Assembly: GCF_019402665.1 (NCBI RefSeq)
Contig: NZ_VSST01000019.1
Location: forward strand, 62,001-126,000
Source of the DNA: Bradyrhizobium canariense
GTDB taxonomy: Bacteria > Pseudomonadota > Alphaproteobacteria > Rhizobiales > Xanthobacteraceae
DNA length: 64,000 nucleotides
Direction of reading: 5' to 3'
The notes under the pieces are model-generated. The model was given only the letters and a program-made list of their open reading frames with translations. It did not search any database and was not told where the DNA came from. Shown here in pieces: positions 47,001-54,107 of this stretch. The translations under genes were made by a program, and so were the position numbers. Position 1 is the first letter of the stretch; the number at the start of each line of letters is the position of its first letter.

Positions 47001-47191
47001 CTGACGCGCTGCTCCATCTCCGGCGTCGAGAGGCCGGTGTAGCTCCAGATCACGGTGACCACGGGGATCCGGATCTCCGGGAAAATATCCGTCGGCATCG
47101 ACCGGATTGCGATCCCGCCGAGGAACAGGATCAGCGCGGCAAGCACATAGAATGTGTGCGGAAGCCGTAGCGCGAAGCGAACAATTCCCAT
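44009..47191 (-). CDS. RND efflux inner-membrane pump lacking the usual TM10 lysine
   Basis: This 1060-residue RND transporter has the usual twelve helices and two periplasmic loops. TM4 keeps the acidic pair (GILVDDSTVTIENT). In TM10, where AcrB has Lys940, this protein reads GVASANSILLV, with Ala955 in place of the lysine. This is a clade that resembles, but is not, a classic AcrB pump. The pump starts 79 nt after the sigma-factor gene, on the same strand. Substrate unknown. Confidence 0.93.
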   Translation of the reverse strand: MGIVRFALRLPHTFYVLAALILFLGGIAIRSMPTDIFPEIRIPVVTVIWSYTGLSTPEMEQRVSTYSQYSISANVSGIKNIEAQTLNGLSIQKIYFQPDVNLDLAISQIVSGTNAIRALMPPGIQPPIIVQFNASSVPVLQLSLQSNSLNEQQLYDFGIYRVRQQLAPVPGVTLPTPAGGKYRQIMVDIDPNKLLSRGLTPLDIVNAVNTQNLTLPTGTTKIGDTQYTVRTNATPATIQDLNMIPVKFVNGATIFLKDVAQVRDGAQVQQNIVREDGHRAVLLSIIKNGNASTLAVVNGVKAALTSIRAAAPAGLKINELFDQSIFVTHSVNGVLREGAIAAGLTALMILVFLGSWRSTLVVLISIPLAMLSSLIVLYFLGETLNTMTLGGLALAVGILVDDSTVTIENTHRLWTEEGMPLPEATLHGAAEIAIPTLVSTLAISCVFTSVVFLEGPAKYLFTPLGLAVVFAMLASYGLSRTLTPITIGLLLKGERRHGESARPSGIFARASAAFERGFEHLREGYSDLLQKLLRRRAVVPVVAVLVLALGATMFAYVGRDFYPVIDGGQIQLHVRAPAGTRIERTEAIFQAVEDKVREVIPEGDRALIVDNIGLPARAYNLAFTDGSTIGVNDGTILVSLKDGHKPTADYVRKLRQVLPAAFPEDTFYFQAADIVTQILNFGLPAQIDVRTVGYGSNNLAVAKELQKSLAAIPGVVDAHLQQEVDAPAFYADIDRTRAAQLGLNASTVATNINVSLSSSAQVSPNFWTDPTSGIPYYLAVQTPEYRADSLNALGNTPVSASAAASGQTVPGLLSNVATFKRGTVPTNSNQANVQPVFDVYASVQGRDLGSVAADIEKVTSALQKQLQPGNSIQVLGQIQSMHQSFRDLGMGLLFAAILVYLLMVVNYQNFGDPFVVILALPATFCGIVTMLFITGTTLNVPSLMGAIMAIGVASANSILLVTFARDEQLKGHSAFQAALSAGRTRIRPVLMTAAAMIVGMIPMAIGGPGEEQNAALARAVIGGLLFATPTTLLIVPYLFAMLRKSNDGKPRHGVFEEQPE

Positions 47192-47270
47192 GGGGGTCTG
47201 CCTGGAGGGAGTTACGCGGGATCGTCGGACAGGTGAGAACGGCCGGACCTGCGTTCAAATGAAAACGAAT

Positions 47271-48194
47271 TCAGACGCTGCATGCGGTGCCCCGCTGCGC
47301 ATCCTGCGCGGCGAGCATCACGGCGCGCTTGACCTTGGCAAAGGCGCGCATCTCGATCTGCCTGACACGTTCGCTGGATATGGACAGTTCGTGGGCCAGC
47401 CGATCGAGCGTGACGGGGCATTCCGTCAGCCGCCGCGCCTCGAAGACGCGACGTTCCCGCGCCGCAAGCCCACCGAGCGCAACACGCAAGGCGCTGGCAC
47501 GCCGCTCGGTCTGCTCGTGATCGACCAGCACCGTCTCGGCGTCGCCCGCCCCGTCGACCAGCAAGGCTTCCAGCTCGGTTCCGCTGTCCTCGCCACCGAT
47601 GCGCACGTTCAGCGACATGTCGCCATGCAGCCGCGCGTCCATCTCGATCACCTCACGCGCGGTGACCTCGAGCCTCCCGGCGATCAGTTCGGCAACGTCA
47701 GGCGTGAGCCCCGACATCGCGCTGCCGGTGGCTTTCCTGATCTCGCCGCGGAGCTTGAAAAACAGCTTCTTCTGCGCGGCCGTCGTGCCGATCTTGACGA
47801 GGGACCAGGACCGCAGGATGTATTCGTGAATGGCGGCCTTGATCCACCAGACCGCATAGGTGGAGAAGCGCGCGCCGCGGCCGGGTTCGAAGCGTGACGC
47901 TGCGATTACGAGGCCCAGATTAGCCTCGGCAATCAGATCGACCATCGGAAGGCCGTATCCCTTGTAGCCTCGCGCCAGCCTGGCCGCGAGCCGGAGATGG
48001 CTGGTGACGAGCGCGTCTGCTGCGCTTCGGTCCCTCGTCTGCTGCCAGCGGCGTGCAAGCTGCTGCTCCTGACCGGGCTCAAGGAAGTCGTAGCGCCCGA
48101 TGGCCGCGGAATACGCGCTGAGGAACGGCGCCGACACCGGTGCGACCGGCGTCGCAGGGGGATTGATCCTCGTCACTTCGTGGCTAGTCTGCAT
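47271..48194 (-). CDS. RpoH-family (sigma-32-like) RNA polymerase sigma factor
   Basis: The 307-residue factor starts at the ATG at 48194, with GGGAG 6 nt upstream; the frame is open further but the extra codons lack a good site. Region 2 is clear (DLIAEANLGLVIAASRFEP, then FSTYAVWWIKAAIHEYILRSW) and the RpoH-box region reads TTAAQKKLFFKLR. Region 4 is ELSISSERVRQIEMRAFAK. It belongs to the RpoH family but is divergent, so it may be a secondary paralogue rather than the general heat-shock factor. It lies between the histidine kinase and the RND pump on the same strand, suggesting it controls this efflux locus or is controlled with it. Confidence 0.88.
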   Translation of the reverse strand: MQTSHEVTRINPPATPVAPVSAPFLSAYSAAIGRYDFLEPGQEQQLARRWQQTRDRSAADALVTSHLRLAARLARGYKGYGLPMVDLIAEANLGLVIAASRFEPGRGARFSTYAVWWIKAAIHEYILRSWSLVKIGTTAAQKKLFFKLRGEIRKATGSAMSGLTPDVAELIAGRLEVTAREVIEMDARLHGDMSLNVRIGGEDSGTELEALLVDGAGDAETVLVDHEQTERRASALRVALGGLAARERRVFEARRLTECPVTLDRLAHELSISSERVRQIEMRAFAKVKRAVMLAAQDAQRGTACSV

Positions 48195-48254
48195 CTGTCG
48201 CTCCCGCACTCCAGGCCGGCTGATCAATCTCGAAAGCATCGTGGACCATGTGGC

Positions 48255-49679
48255 TCATCCCATCTGGTCTGCGTCTGCGCGCAGCAATGTCCGCGTCCGG
48301 CGCGTGGCGGCCTTGCCCATCCGTCCGGTCCAGGCAAGGATCTCGATCCGTCCACCAGGGGCGGGACCGACGATCAGCCGAAAGCCGTGCAGCTTGACGA
48401 TGGCGGCGACCAGGCTCAGTCCGAGGCCGACTCCCGGCGTATGGCGCATCTTGTCGGAGCGATAGAACCGCCGCAGCACCGCCTCGCGTTCCTGCTCGCT
48501 GATGCCGGGCCCGGTGTCGCTGACGCGCACCAGCGCCGTGTCGTCGTCCGCTTCCAGGGCCAGCTCGACCCGACCGCCTGACGGCGTGAACTTGACGGCA
48601 TTGTCGACGAGATTGGCGACCGCCTCGAACAGCAGGTCCCGGTCGCCCCACACAAGCACATCGCGCTCGATGACGACACCGAGCCCCACACGCTTGTCTT
48701 CGGCGATGGGTTCGTAGACGTCGCACACCTCCCGCAGAATCTCGTCCAGCGCGACCTCGCCAAAGCCCGCCATGCGGCGGTTGTTCTCGATCTCGGTCAG
48801 GCGCAGCAGGGCGGTGACGATCGCGAGCGACTGGTCGATGCCGGCAATGGCTTTGTCGATGGTCTCCTGCAGCTCCTCCAGAGTGGCCGCATGGGAGCGC
48901 CCGCGCTCCAGCGCCAGGCGGACGCGCGTGAGCGGCGTCCTGAGATCATGGGCGATGTCGTTGCCGACGCCGGCGAGCGCATTGATCATCGCCTCCATCT
49001 CGTCGAGCATGCCGTTGACGATCCCGGCCAGCCGCGCGAACGGATCGTCCGTCCCGTCCTGCGGAAGCCGCTCGCGCAGCTCGCCGGCCACGATGCGCTG
49101 GACCCGCTGGTTCACCTCCTCGACGCGCCTCTGGGCGCGCAGGCTGAGCCAGGCACCGGCCAGCAGGCAGAGGCTGAAGGCCGGCAGCAGGCCCAGGGCC
49201 AGCGCCTGCCCCACCACGCTCGAGATCTCGCGTGTCTCATCGACATTCCGTCCGACCACCAGGACATCGCCGCCGTCGAGGCGCTTGCCAACCACCCTGA
49301 CGACAGGATTGTGCACCGTCGGCGACTTGATGAGATCGAGGCGCACGCCCTGCACCGCTCCATCGAGCCCGAGCTCGCGCGGCACGTGGTCGATGTTGCC
49401 GGCAAGGCGGGTGCCCGCGGCATCGAACAGTCCCGCGTATTGCACGCCCCTGGAATCCTGATCGAGATGATCCGCGATCGCGCTGATGCGATGGGCCGGC
49501 GACAGGTCTGAGATGAAGTGAATCTGGGTGGTAATCATGCGATCGGATCGCGCGACCAGATAGTTGTCGAGCTTCCAGTAGATGAATGCGAACAGGCCGA
49601 CCACGAACAGCGCGAAGCCGGCCGCCATGGCCAGGGCCGAAAGGAACGTGCTGGAGCGGATCAGCTGGATCTGACGCAT
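48255..49679 (-). CDS. Sensor histidine kinase (OmpR-type partner)
   Basis: This 474-residue membrane kinase has two membrane helices (about 13-35 and 157-180) flanking a periplasmic sensor domain of about 120 residues. A HAMP domain, HisKA with His244 (DIAHDLRTPL) and an HATPase domain with an ANLVDNAVKF N box and GLGLSL follow. It begins 9 nt after the response regulator stop, so they form a two-component pair. It is 60 nt upstream of the sigma-factor gene on the same strand. Confidence 0.93.
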   Translation of the reverse strand: MRQIQLIRSSTFLSALAMAAGFALFVVGLFAFIYWKLDNYLVARSDRMITTQIHFISDLSPAHRISAIADHLDQDSRGVQYAGLFDAAGTRLAGNIDHVPRELGLDGAVQGVRLDLIKSPTVHNPVVRVVGKRLDGGDVLVVGRNVDETREISSVVGQALALGLLPAFSLCLLAGAWLSLRAQRRVEEVNQRVQRIVAGELRERLPQDGTDDPFARLAGIVNGMLDEMEAMINALAGVGNDIAHDLRTPLTRVRLALERGRSHAATLEELQETIDKAIAGIDQSLAIVTALLRLTEIENNRRMAGFGEVALDEILREVCDVYEPIAEDKRVGLGVVIERDVLVWGDRDLLFEAVANLVDNAVKFTPSGGRVELALEADDDTALVRVSDTGPGISEQEREAVLRRFYRSDKMRHTPGVGLGLSLVAAIVKLHGFRLIVGPAPGGRIEILAWTGRMGKAATRRTRTLLRADADQMG

Positions 49680-49688
49680 CGCCGGCCC

Positions 49689-50369
49689 CTATTGCCGCGA
49701 ACGCAGGACGAAGCCGGAGCCTCGGACGTTGTGGATGAGCGGCACCTCTCCGGGGCCGTCGACCTTGTGACGGAGCCGGCCCATATGCACGTCGATCAGG
49801 TTCGTGGTTGCCGGAACGAACTTGTAGTTCCAGACCTCCTCCAGCAGCATCGCACGCGTCAGCACCTGGTCGTTCCGGCGCATCATGTATTCGAGCAGGC
49901 GGAATTCGCGCGGCAGCAACTCGAGCCGGCGTTCGCCGCGCCGCGCGGTCCGCTCGATCAGATCGAGCTCGAGCGGTCCGACATGCAGGATGGTTTCGCG
50001 GCTGTCGATCGGACGGCGCAGCAACGCCTCTATCCGCGCGACCAGCTCGATGATCGCGAACGGTTTTGTGAGGTAATCATCTCCGCCCATTCGCAATCCG
50101 CGCACCCGGTCGTCCACCGCGCCGAGCGCACTCAGGACGAGAACGGGCGTCCTGACCTGGTCGTTGCGAAGTGCCTCGATGACGGTCAGCCCATCCATTC
50201 CCGGCAGCATGCGATCGACGATCATGGCATCGGGGCTCGACACGCGCGCGCGGTCGAGGCCGTCGACGCCGTCGGCGGACCAATGCACCTCGAACCCGCG
50301 GTCGGCAAGCTCGGCGACAATCGCCTCGGCGGTCTCGGCGTCGTCCTCGATCAGGAGAATCCGGTTCAT
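49689..50369 (-). CDS. OmpR-family response regulator
   Basis: The 226-residue regulator starts at the ATG at 50369 (MNRILLIEDD). The receiver domain has the acidic pocket at Glu8-Asp10, the phospho-acceptor Asp52 (MIVDRMLPG) and the conserved Lys in LTKPFA. The C-terminal winged helix ends in NVRGSGFVLR. The open frame extends to 50720, but the extra N-terminus is not part of the fold. It pairs with the kinase at 48255-49679 and probably regulates the downstream sigma-factor and efflux genes. Confidence 0.93.
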   Translation of the reverse strand: MNRILLIEDDAETAEAIVAELADRGFEVHWSADGVDGLDRARVSSPDAMIVDRMLPGMDGLTVIEALRNDQVRTPVLVLSALGAVDDRVRGLRMGGDDYLTKPFAIIELVARIEALLRRPIDSRETILHVGPLELDLIERTARRGERRLELLPREFRLLEYMMRRNDQVLTRAMLLEEVWNYKFVPATTNLIDVHMGRLRHKVDGPGEVPLIHNVRGSGFVLRSRQ

Positions 50370-50440
50370 GACCCTCGCTCCACGTTCCACGCGGCGTCTC
50401 GGCGCGCGGTAGGGGCGCGTGGGCTCGGCGACGCGTTGGG

Positions 50441-50626
50441 TCATGTGCGATGCCCGTGCTCGTCGAACGCGCGGCCCTGATGTCGCCTGTTGCCGGCCAC
50501 TCGCTGAGGTAGGAGATAGGCTTGCGGCGCATGGGGCGCCATTGAATTGCAGTTCATGATGTCGGCTGCGCGCCTGAGGAGCAGCACCAGTGCAAGAGCG
50601 ACGCGTGTTGCCAATGTCGTGATCAT
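50441..50626 (-). CDS. Possible small ORF upstream of the response regulator
   Basis: A 61-codon frame starting at 50626 encodes a hydrophobic start (MITTLATRVALALVLLLRR) and a short polar tail containing one Cys. A GGAG lies about 9 nt before the ATG. It is on the same strand as the regulator, which begins 71 nt later. It could be a small membrane protein or an unexpressed frame; I do not recognise a family. Confidence 0.3.
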   Translation of the reverse strand: MITTLATRVALALVLLLRRAADIMNCNSMAPHAPQAYLLPQRVAGNRRHQGRAFDEHGHRT

Positions 50627-50717
50627 CTTGTGGGCTCCGCTCCGAACTGCGCTGCACCGAACATATGAGCTCGACGCGCTCGCAGTCGTCCGGGGGACAA
50701 CGGATGTTATGGATTCG

Positions 50718-50776
50718 CACGATCGTGGTGCGACGTCACATCGGCTCACGGGCCGTTGAATTGCGGTGAGCAATTC
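50718..50776. promoter_or_regulatory. Two palindromes in the region divergent from the two-component system
   Basis: CACGATCGTG (10-bp palindrome, 50718-50727) and GAATTGC-GGTGA-GCAATTC (7-bp arms, 50758-50776) lie between the minus-strand regulator operon and the small secreted gene at 50859. The pair could be operators for either direction. The 230 nt between 50627 and 50858 otherwise hold no gene I can support. Confidence 0.35.
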
Positions 50777-50858
50777 GTGCATTTGAATCGTGCCCGGTCG
50801 CGCACACCTCGACGACCAGCCGGCTTGGTCGGCCTGATGTCATCAAAGGAGAGAGCGA

Positions 50859-51107
50859 ATGACCACGTCCAGACTGTTGTCGATGGGACTGATTGCGGCC
50901 GCCATGCTCGGCGGCCCCGCCATGGCGCGCGAGCATCACCGCCTCGTGCGGCAACCCGCGACGGCGGCCGACACGATCGCGACGAGCGCGCCGGTCTATC
51001 AGGGCGAACGTGGCTGCGTGCCGGCGCCGCGCGTCGGCGCCTTCGCCACTGCGCCGTGGACCGGCAACAACGTGCCTTGCGAGCCCGGCACCGGCAGCTT
51101 CTTCTGA
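50859..51107 (+). CDS. Small secreted protein with two conserved cysteines (paralogue of 37116-37343)
   Basis: The 82-residue precursor has an AAAGGAG site before the ATG and a signal peptide ending about GGPAMA. The end of the mature part carries RGCVPAPRVGAFATAPW then VPCEPGTG, matching the 37116-37343 protein almost position for position. The shared block suggests one domain with a disulphide. It is divergent from the two-component/efflux operon and may be co-regulated with it. Function unknown. Confidence 0.65.
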   Translation: MTTSRLLSMGLIAAAMLGGPAMAREHHRLVRQPATAADTIATSAPVYQGERGCVPAPRVGAFATAPWTGNNVPCEPGTGSFF

Positions 51108-51410
51108 TCGCGCCAACGCATCCGGCCGAGTGACTTCGCCGGCCGGACGCATATCGAATGACAGGGAGCGGACTGATCTCGTCAGCCCGCTCCCTTGCGT
51201 TGCGTCGCGACCAGGCGCGGCGCGATCACCTTCGTGCGCGGCGAGCCCGATGTCTGACCCCAATGTCTGACGTCGAATTCAGTTGGATTGCCGCGCAGCG
51301 CTCCTACCTCTCCAGCGTCACACACCCGGCCATCAAGCAGCCTCGCGCGTACCGCGCGGCGCGGAAGCGGGCTTCAGGGATGGCCGGGCTCAACACGAGA
51401 GGAGTTTTCC
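51108..51410. other. 303-nt spacer with a stem-loop, no gene seen
   Basis: No gene is supported here. At 51118-51150 there is an 11-bp stem with one mismatch (GCATCCGGCCG / CGGCCGGACGC), about 10 nt after the upstream stop. It may end that transcript. The rest holds the leader of the glycine-rich protein gene, with GAGAGGAG just before its ATG. Confidence 0.4.
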
Positions 51411-51794
51411 ATGAAACGAGTGATCATGATTCTGGCAACAGCGGCGCTCGCCTCGACGCTCGCCATCGGCACGGCCGACGCGCACGGCGGCGGTGGTGGT
51501 GGCGGCGGCCACGGCGGATTTGGCGGTGGCGGATTCGGCGGCGGACATGCGGGCTTTGGCGGCGGCGCGCATTTCGGCGGCATGGGGCACGAGGGCGGCT
51601 TCGGCGGCGGCGCCCGGTTCGGCGGCGAGCACCTAGGCTTCGGCGATCATGCCGCAACCCGCGGCTTCGGCCAGCACGCGTTTCACCGCGACGGCCGCTT
51701 CCGCGCCGGATATGGATTCTACGGCGCCGGTCCGGATTGCTATGATTGGTACGAGCTGCATCCCGGTCAGCCGGTGCCGCTGAGCTGCAGCTAG
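51411..51794 (+). CDS. Glycine/histidine-rich secreted protein
   Basis: The 127-residue precursor starts at the ATG at 51411 after GAGAGGAG. A signal peptide (ILATAALASTLAIGTADA) precedes a mature part with long Gly runs and repeated GGGxFGGG/GGHAGFGGG patterns interspersed with His and Phe. The C-terminus DCYDWYELHPGQPVPLSC is more ordered, with two cysteines. Glycine-rich secreted proteins of this type are common in rhizobia; no function can be assigned. The extended frame upstream has no separate site. Confidence 0.7.
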   Translation: MKRVIMILATAALASTLAIGTADAHGGGGGGGGHGGFGGGGFGGGHAGFGGGAHFGGMGHEGGFGGGARFGGEHLGFGDHAATRGFGQHAFHRDGRFRAGYGFYGAGPDCYDWYELHPGQPVPLSCS

Positions 51795-51820
51795 CCAGTC
51801 GCGCACTTTTAGCAGCGCTG

Positions 51821-51906
51821 GTAGGATGGGTAGAGCGAAGCGAAACCCATCCTGTTTCATCCGCGCGGAAGCATGATGGGTTTCGCAAGTGCTCTACCCA
51901 TCCTAC
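51821..51906. repeat. Large imperfect inverted repeat after the glycine-rich gene
   Basis: GTAGGATGGGTAGAGC...GAAACCCATC (51821-51851) is matched in inverted form at 51875-51906, with about 30 of 31 positions pairable and a 23-nt spacer. It would form a long RNA hairpin 27 nt after the stop codon of the glycine-rich gene. Similar GGATGGGTAGAGC-type repeats are, as far as I recall, dispersed in Bradyrhizobium intergenic regions. Confidence 0.7.
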
Positions 51907-51970
51907 GACCTAACAGGCACAGCTTCGCATCCTCGCGGCGCATTTCGCCCGAGCTTTGCTTCGTCATTCC

Positions 51971-52100
51971 ACCCTCTTGTCCAAGAGGGTGCAGGGAAGG
52001 CCGGGTGCCGGCTGGCACCCGCGGTCCGCTGCGCGAAGATGGTGCGCAAAAGAACCGCACAGCAGCATACAGGTGTAGCCAATCACTCGGCCTTCCCTGC
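51971..52100. repeat. Compound intergenic repeat element with nested hairpins
   Basis: This block contains a perfect hairpin ACCCTCTTG-TC-CAAGAGGGT (51971-51990), a second hairpin GGGTGCC-GGCT-GGCACCC (52003-52020) and distant inverted arms GCAGGGAAGGCC (51991-52002) and GGCCTTCCCTGC (52089-52100). The nested symmetry indicates a structured repeat rather than a gene. I recall similar sequence as a dispersed element in Bradyrhizobium/Rhodopseudomonas genomes that is often mis-annotated as short proteins. The copy number could not be checked here. Confidence 0.65.
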
Positions 52101-52880
52101 GCGATGGTTGGACGGCTTATGCCGTGCTCTCCCGGGAGCCGAGTTCGTTCTGGCCTCCCTCACCCCAGCGAAATTCACCGACACCACGCCGGTTGACGCA
52201 GATGCCGCATTCGCTAGGGCTTGACCGTAGCAACGACGGCCAGGACCACACGGTTTTGCCGTACGCACGGCCCGCCATTTCACCACCGGTTTCGACGACG
52301 TTGTGCACCTTGCCGCCGACCTGATGACGAGACGAAGCCTAGCAGCGCCGCTCGTCGGAACGAAGCCTTGGGCTCACGGAGAGCAATCCGCCCTGCCCTT
52401 GGCCACTCGCACCCGAACGCTGCCGCGTCCACCGAAAGCCCGGCTCGCGAACATGACGACCACAAGATCGCCCCTCAAGGATGAGCCGGGATGGACGACA
52501 CATACGCCATTTCCGAATTTCGGTAAAGTGGAATATTTTTGTGGGGAGGGGTTGACGGGGTGGCGGGTGTTTTGCCCGACGGGTAGTCCTCCCATAGGTC
52601 AAAGCCGCACATGCGAAGCTTGGGGAAATCGTAGCGGGAGACCGCTACGGTGCCAAACCCACGACTGTGGAGGCGCTGTTCGCTTACCGGAGGGCAGCTT
52701 AACCCCCGGCCTCGTGCCTTGATAGCCCGCCAGAAGCCGCCGTTCTTACGCGGTCCACGCGCGCCCGCGCATCGATGCAAAAATTCACGATTCCGACCGT
52801 ATCATTCGGTGCACCTCTCCCCCGCGGAGAGAGGTGATCCGAGTCCTCGCCTTGTACCGATTCAAGCGCGTTCATCCGGT
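52101..52880. other. Non-coding region, probable repeat remnants plus a REP-like stem-loop
   Basis: No gene is supported in this 780-nt stretch. Short frames exist on both strands, but none has a signal, ribosome-binding site or recognisable domain. A segment around 52480-52600 is locally AT-rich (including GGAATATTTTTGTGG) and looks like another dispersed intergenic element. At 52812-52836 there is CACCTCTC / GAGAGGTG (8-bp arms, 9-nt loop), REP-like, which may terminate the aldo/keto reductase transcript coming from the right. Confidence 0.45.
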
Positions 52881-53906
52881 CTAGCTCGGAACAGGGGCTT
52901 CCGATTCCAGCAGGGACGCGGCCTTGAGATCGCTCCAGAGCGCGGCTGGCACCGTGGTGGTCAGCGCTGCCACGTTGCGCTCGACCTCCTGCGCATTATG
53001 CGCCCCGAGGACCACGCTCGCGACCGCGGGATGACCGAGCGCAAAATGTAGAGCGGCCGTCGGCAGCGCTACGTCATGAGCTGCGCAGATACGCTGGATT
53101 TCGGCAACCTTCGAAAGGATCTGCGGCGGTGCGTCCTGATAATTGTACTTGGCGCCCTTGGTGGCGCCCGTCGCCAGAATCCCCGAATTGAACACGCCGC
53201 CGAGCAGCACCGCGATGCCCTCCTTCAGCGCCAGCGGCATGAACTCTTCGACTGCTGGCTGCTCCAGCAGCGAATAGCGCCCCGCGAGCAGCATCACCTC
53301 GAAGGATCCGGCCTGCGCGAAGCGCACGCACATCTCGGCCTCGTTGACGCCGATCCCGATGCCCGCGACCACACCTTCGGAACGAAGTTTGTCCAGCGCT
53401 ACATAGGCCCCGGACATCGCTTCGCGAAACCGGTCCTCGATCGCGTCCTTGCCGTGGGTCCACACATCGACATCGTGGATTAGCAGCAGGTCGATCCGGT
53501 CGGTGCCAAGCCGCAACAGCGACTGCTCGACCGAGCGCATGGTGCCGTCATAGGAATAGTCGACGACGGCCCGGTGCGGCTGTCCGCCAACAAATCCGGA
53601 CCGAGTCTCCGGCTGGTGAAACGGATCCATCCAGCGACCCGTCTTGGTGCAAAGCACCACATCCTTGCGGGGCACGCGCCGGAGCGCCGTTCCGCAGCGA
53701 TGCTCCGACAGGCCGTTGCCATAGTGCGGTGATGTATCGAGCAGATTGATGCCGAGCTCGAAGGCGCGGCTCGCGGCGGCGATCGCAGTGTGGTCGTCGA
53801 GCTCGAGAAAGAGATCGCCGAGCGGTGCGGTTCCGAACCCGAGGATGGAGACTTCGAGACCGGTCCGGCCAAGTGTGCGGCGCGGCAAAGCTGATTGCGA
53901 AATCAT
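52881..53906 (-). CDS. Aldo/keto reductase (aldose 1-dehydrogenase-like)
   Basis: The 341-residue enzyme starts at the ATG at 53906, with AAGGAAGAG about 9 nt upstream. The catalytic tetrad is visible: Asp in LLDTSPHYG, Tyr in the same motif, Lys in CTKTGRW and His in LLIHDVD. This subgroup includes D-threo-aldose (L-fucose) 1-dehydrogenase and pyridoxal 4-dehydrogenase, which oxidise aldoses to lactones with NAD(P). It is divergent from an SMP-30 lactonase gene, with 201 nt between starts. A lactone produced here would be a natural substrate for that enzyme. Confidence 0.88.
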   Translation of the reverse strand: MISQSALPRRTLGRTGLEVSILGFGTAPLGDLFLELDDHTAIAAASRAFELGINLLDTSPHYGNGLSEHRCGTALRRVPRKDVVLCTKTGRWMDPFHQPETRSGFVGGQPHRAVVDYSYDGTMRSVEQSLLRLGTDRIDLLLIHDVDVWTHGKDAIEDRFREAMSGAYVALDKLRSEGVVAGIGIGVNEAEMCVRFAQAGSFEVMLLAGRYSLLEQPAVEEFMPLALKEGIAVLLGGVFNSGILATGATKGAKYNYQDAPPQILSKVAEIQRICAAHDVALPTAALHFALGHPAVASVVLGAHNAQEVERNVAALTTTVPAALWSDLKAASLLESEAPVPS

Positions 53907-54107
53907 GGTGGATTGCTCTTCCTTCTTCGCGCCTTGATCGCGCGCTCGTCTCATTGCAGCGACGCGCAGCGTATGTATTTGCCGTCGGGTGTCAACGCGA
54001 GGATTGCGGGTCTCGTACAAGACTATTCCGCTCATACATTCGGGTTGCTAAGAAAAGCGGAACCGGCACGCGGGCACTTCACGACCTGCGGCAACGAAGG
54101 AGGAACG

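Noticed and set aside
45701-47170. A 489-codon plus-strand frame inside the second RND pump gene
   Set aside because: Its product is extremely rich in Arg, Asp, Gln and His, with no recognisable fold; the pump on the other strand is certain.
51411-51794. The glycine-rich gene as a repeat-only artefact
   Set aside because: It has a proper signal peptide, a good ribosome-binding site and a non-repetitive C-terminus with two cysteines, so I kept it as a gene.
51857-52060. A 67-codon minus-strand frame in the repeat block
   Set aside because: It lies across two hairpin-bearing repeat elements; similar short frames in such repeats are typical false genes.
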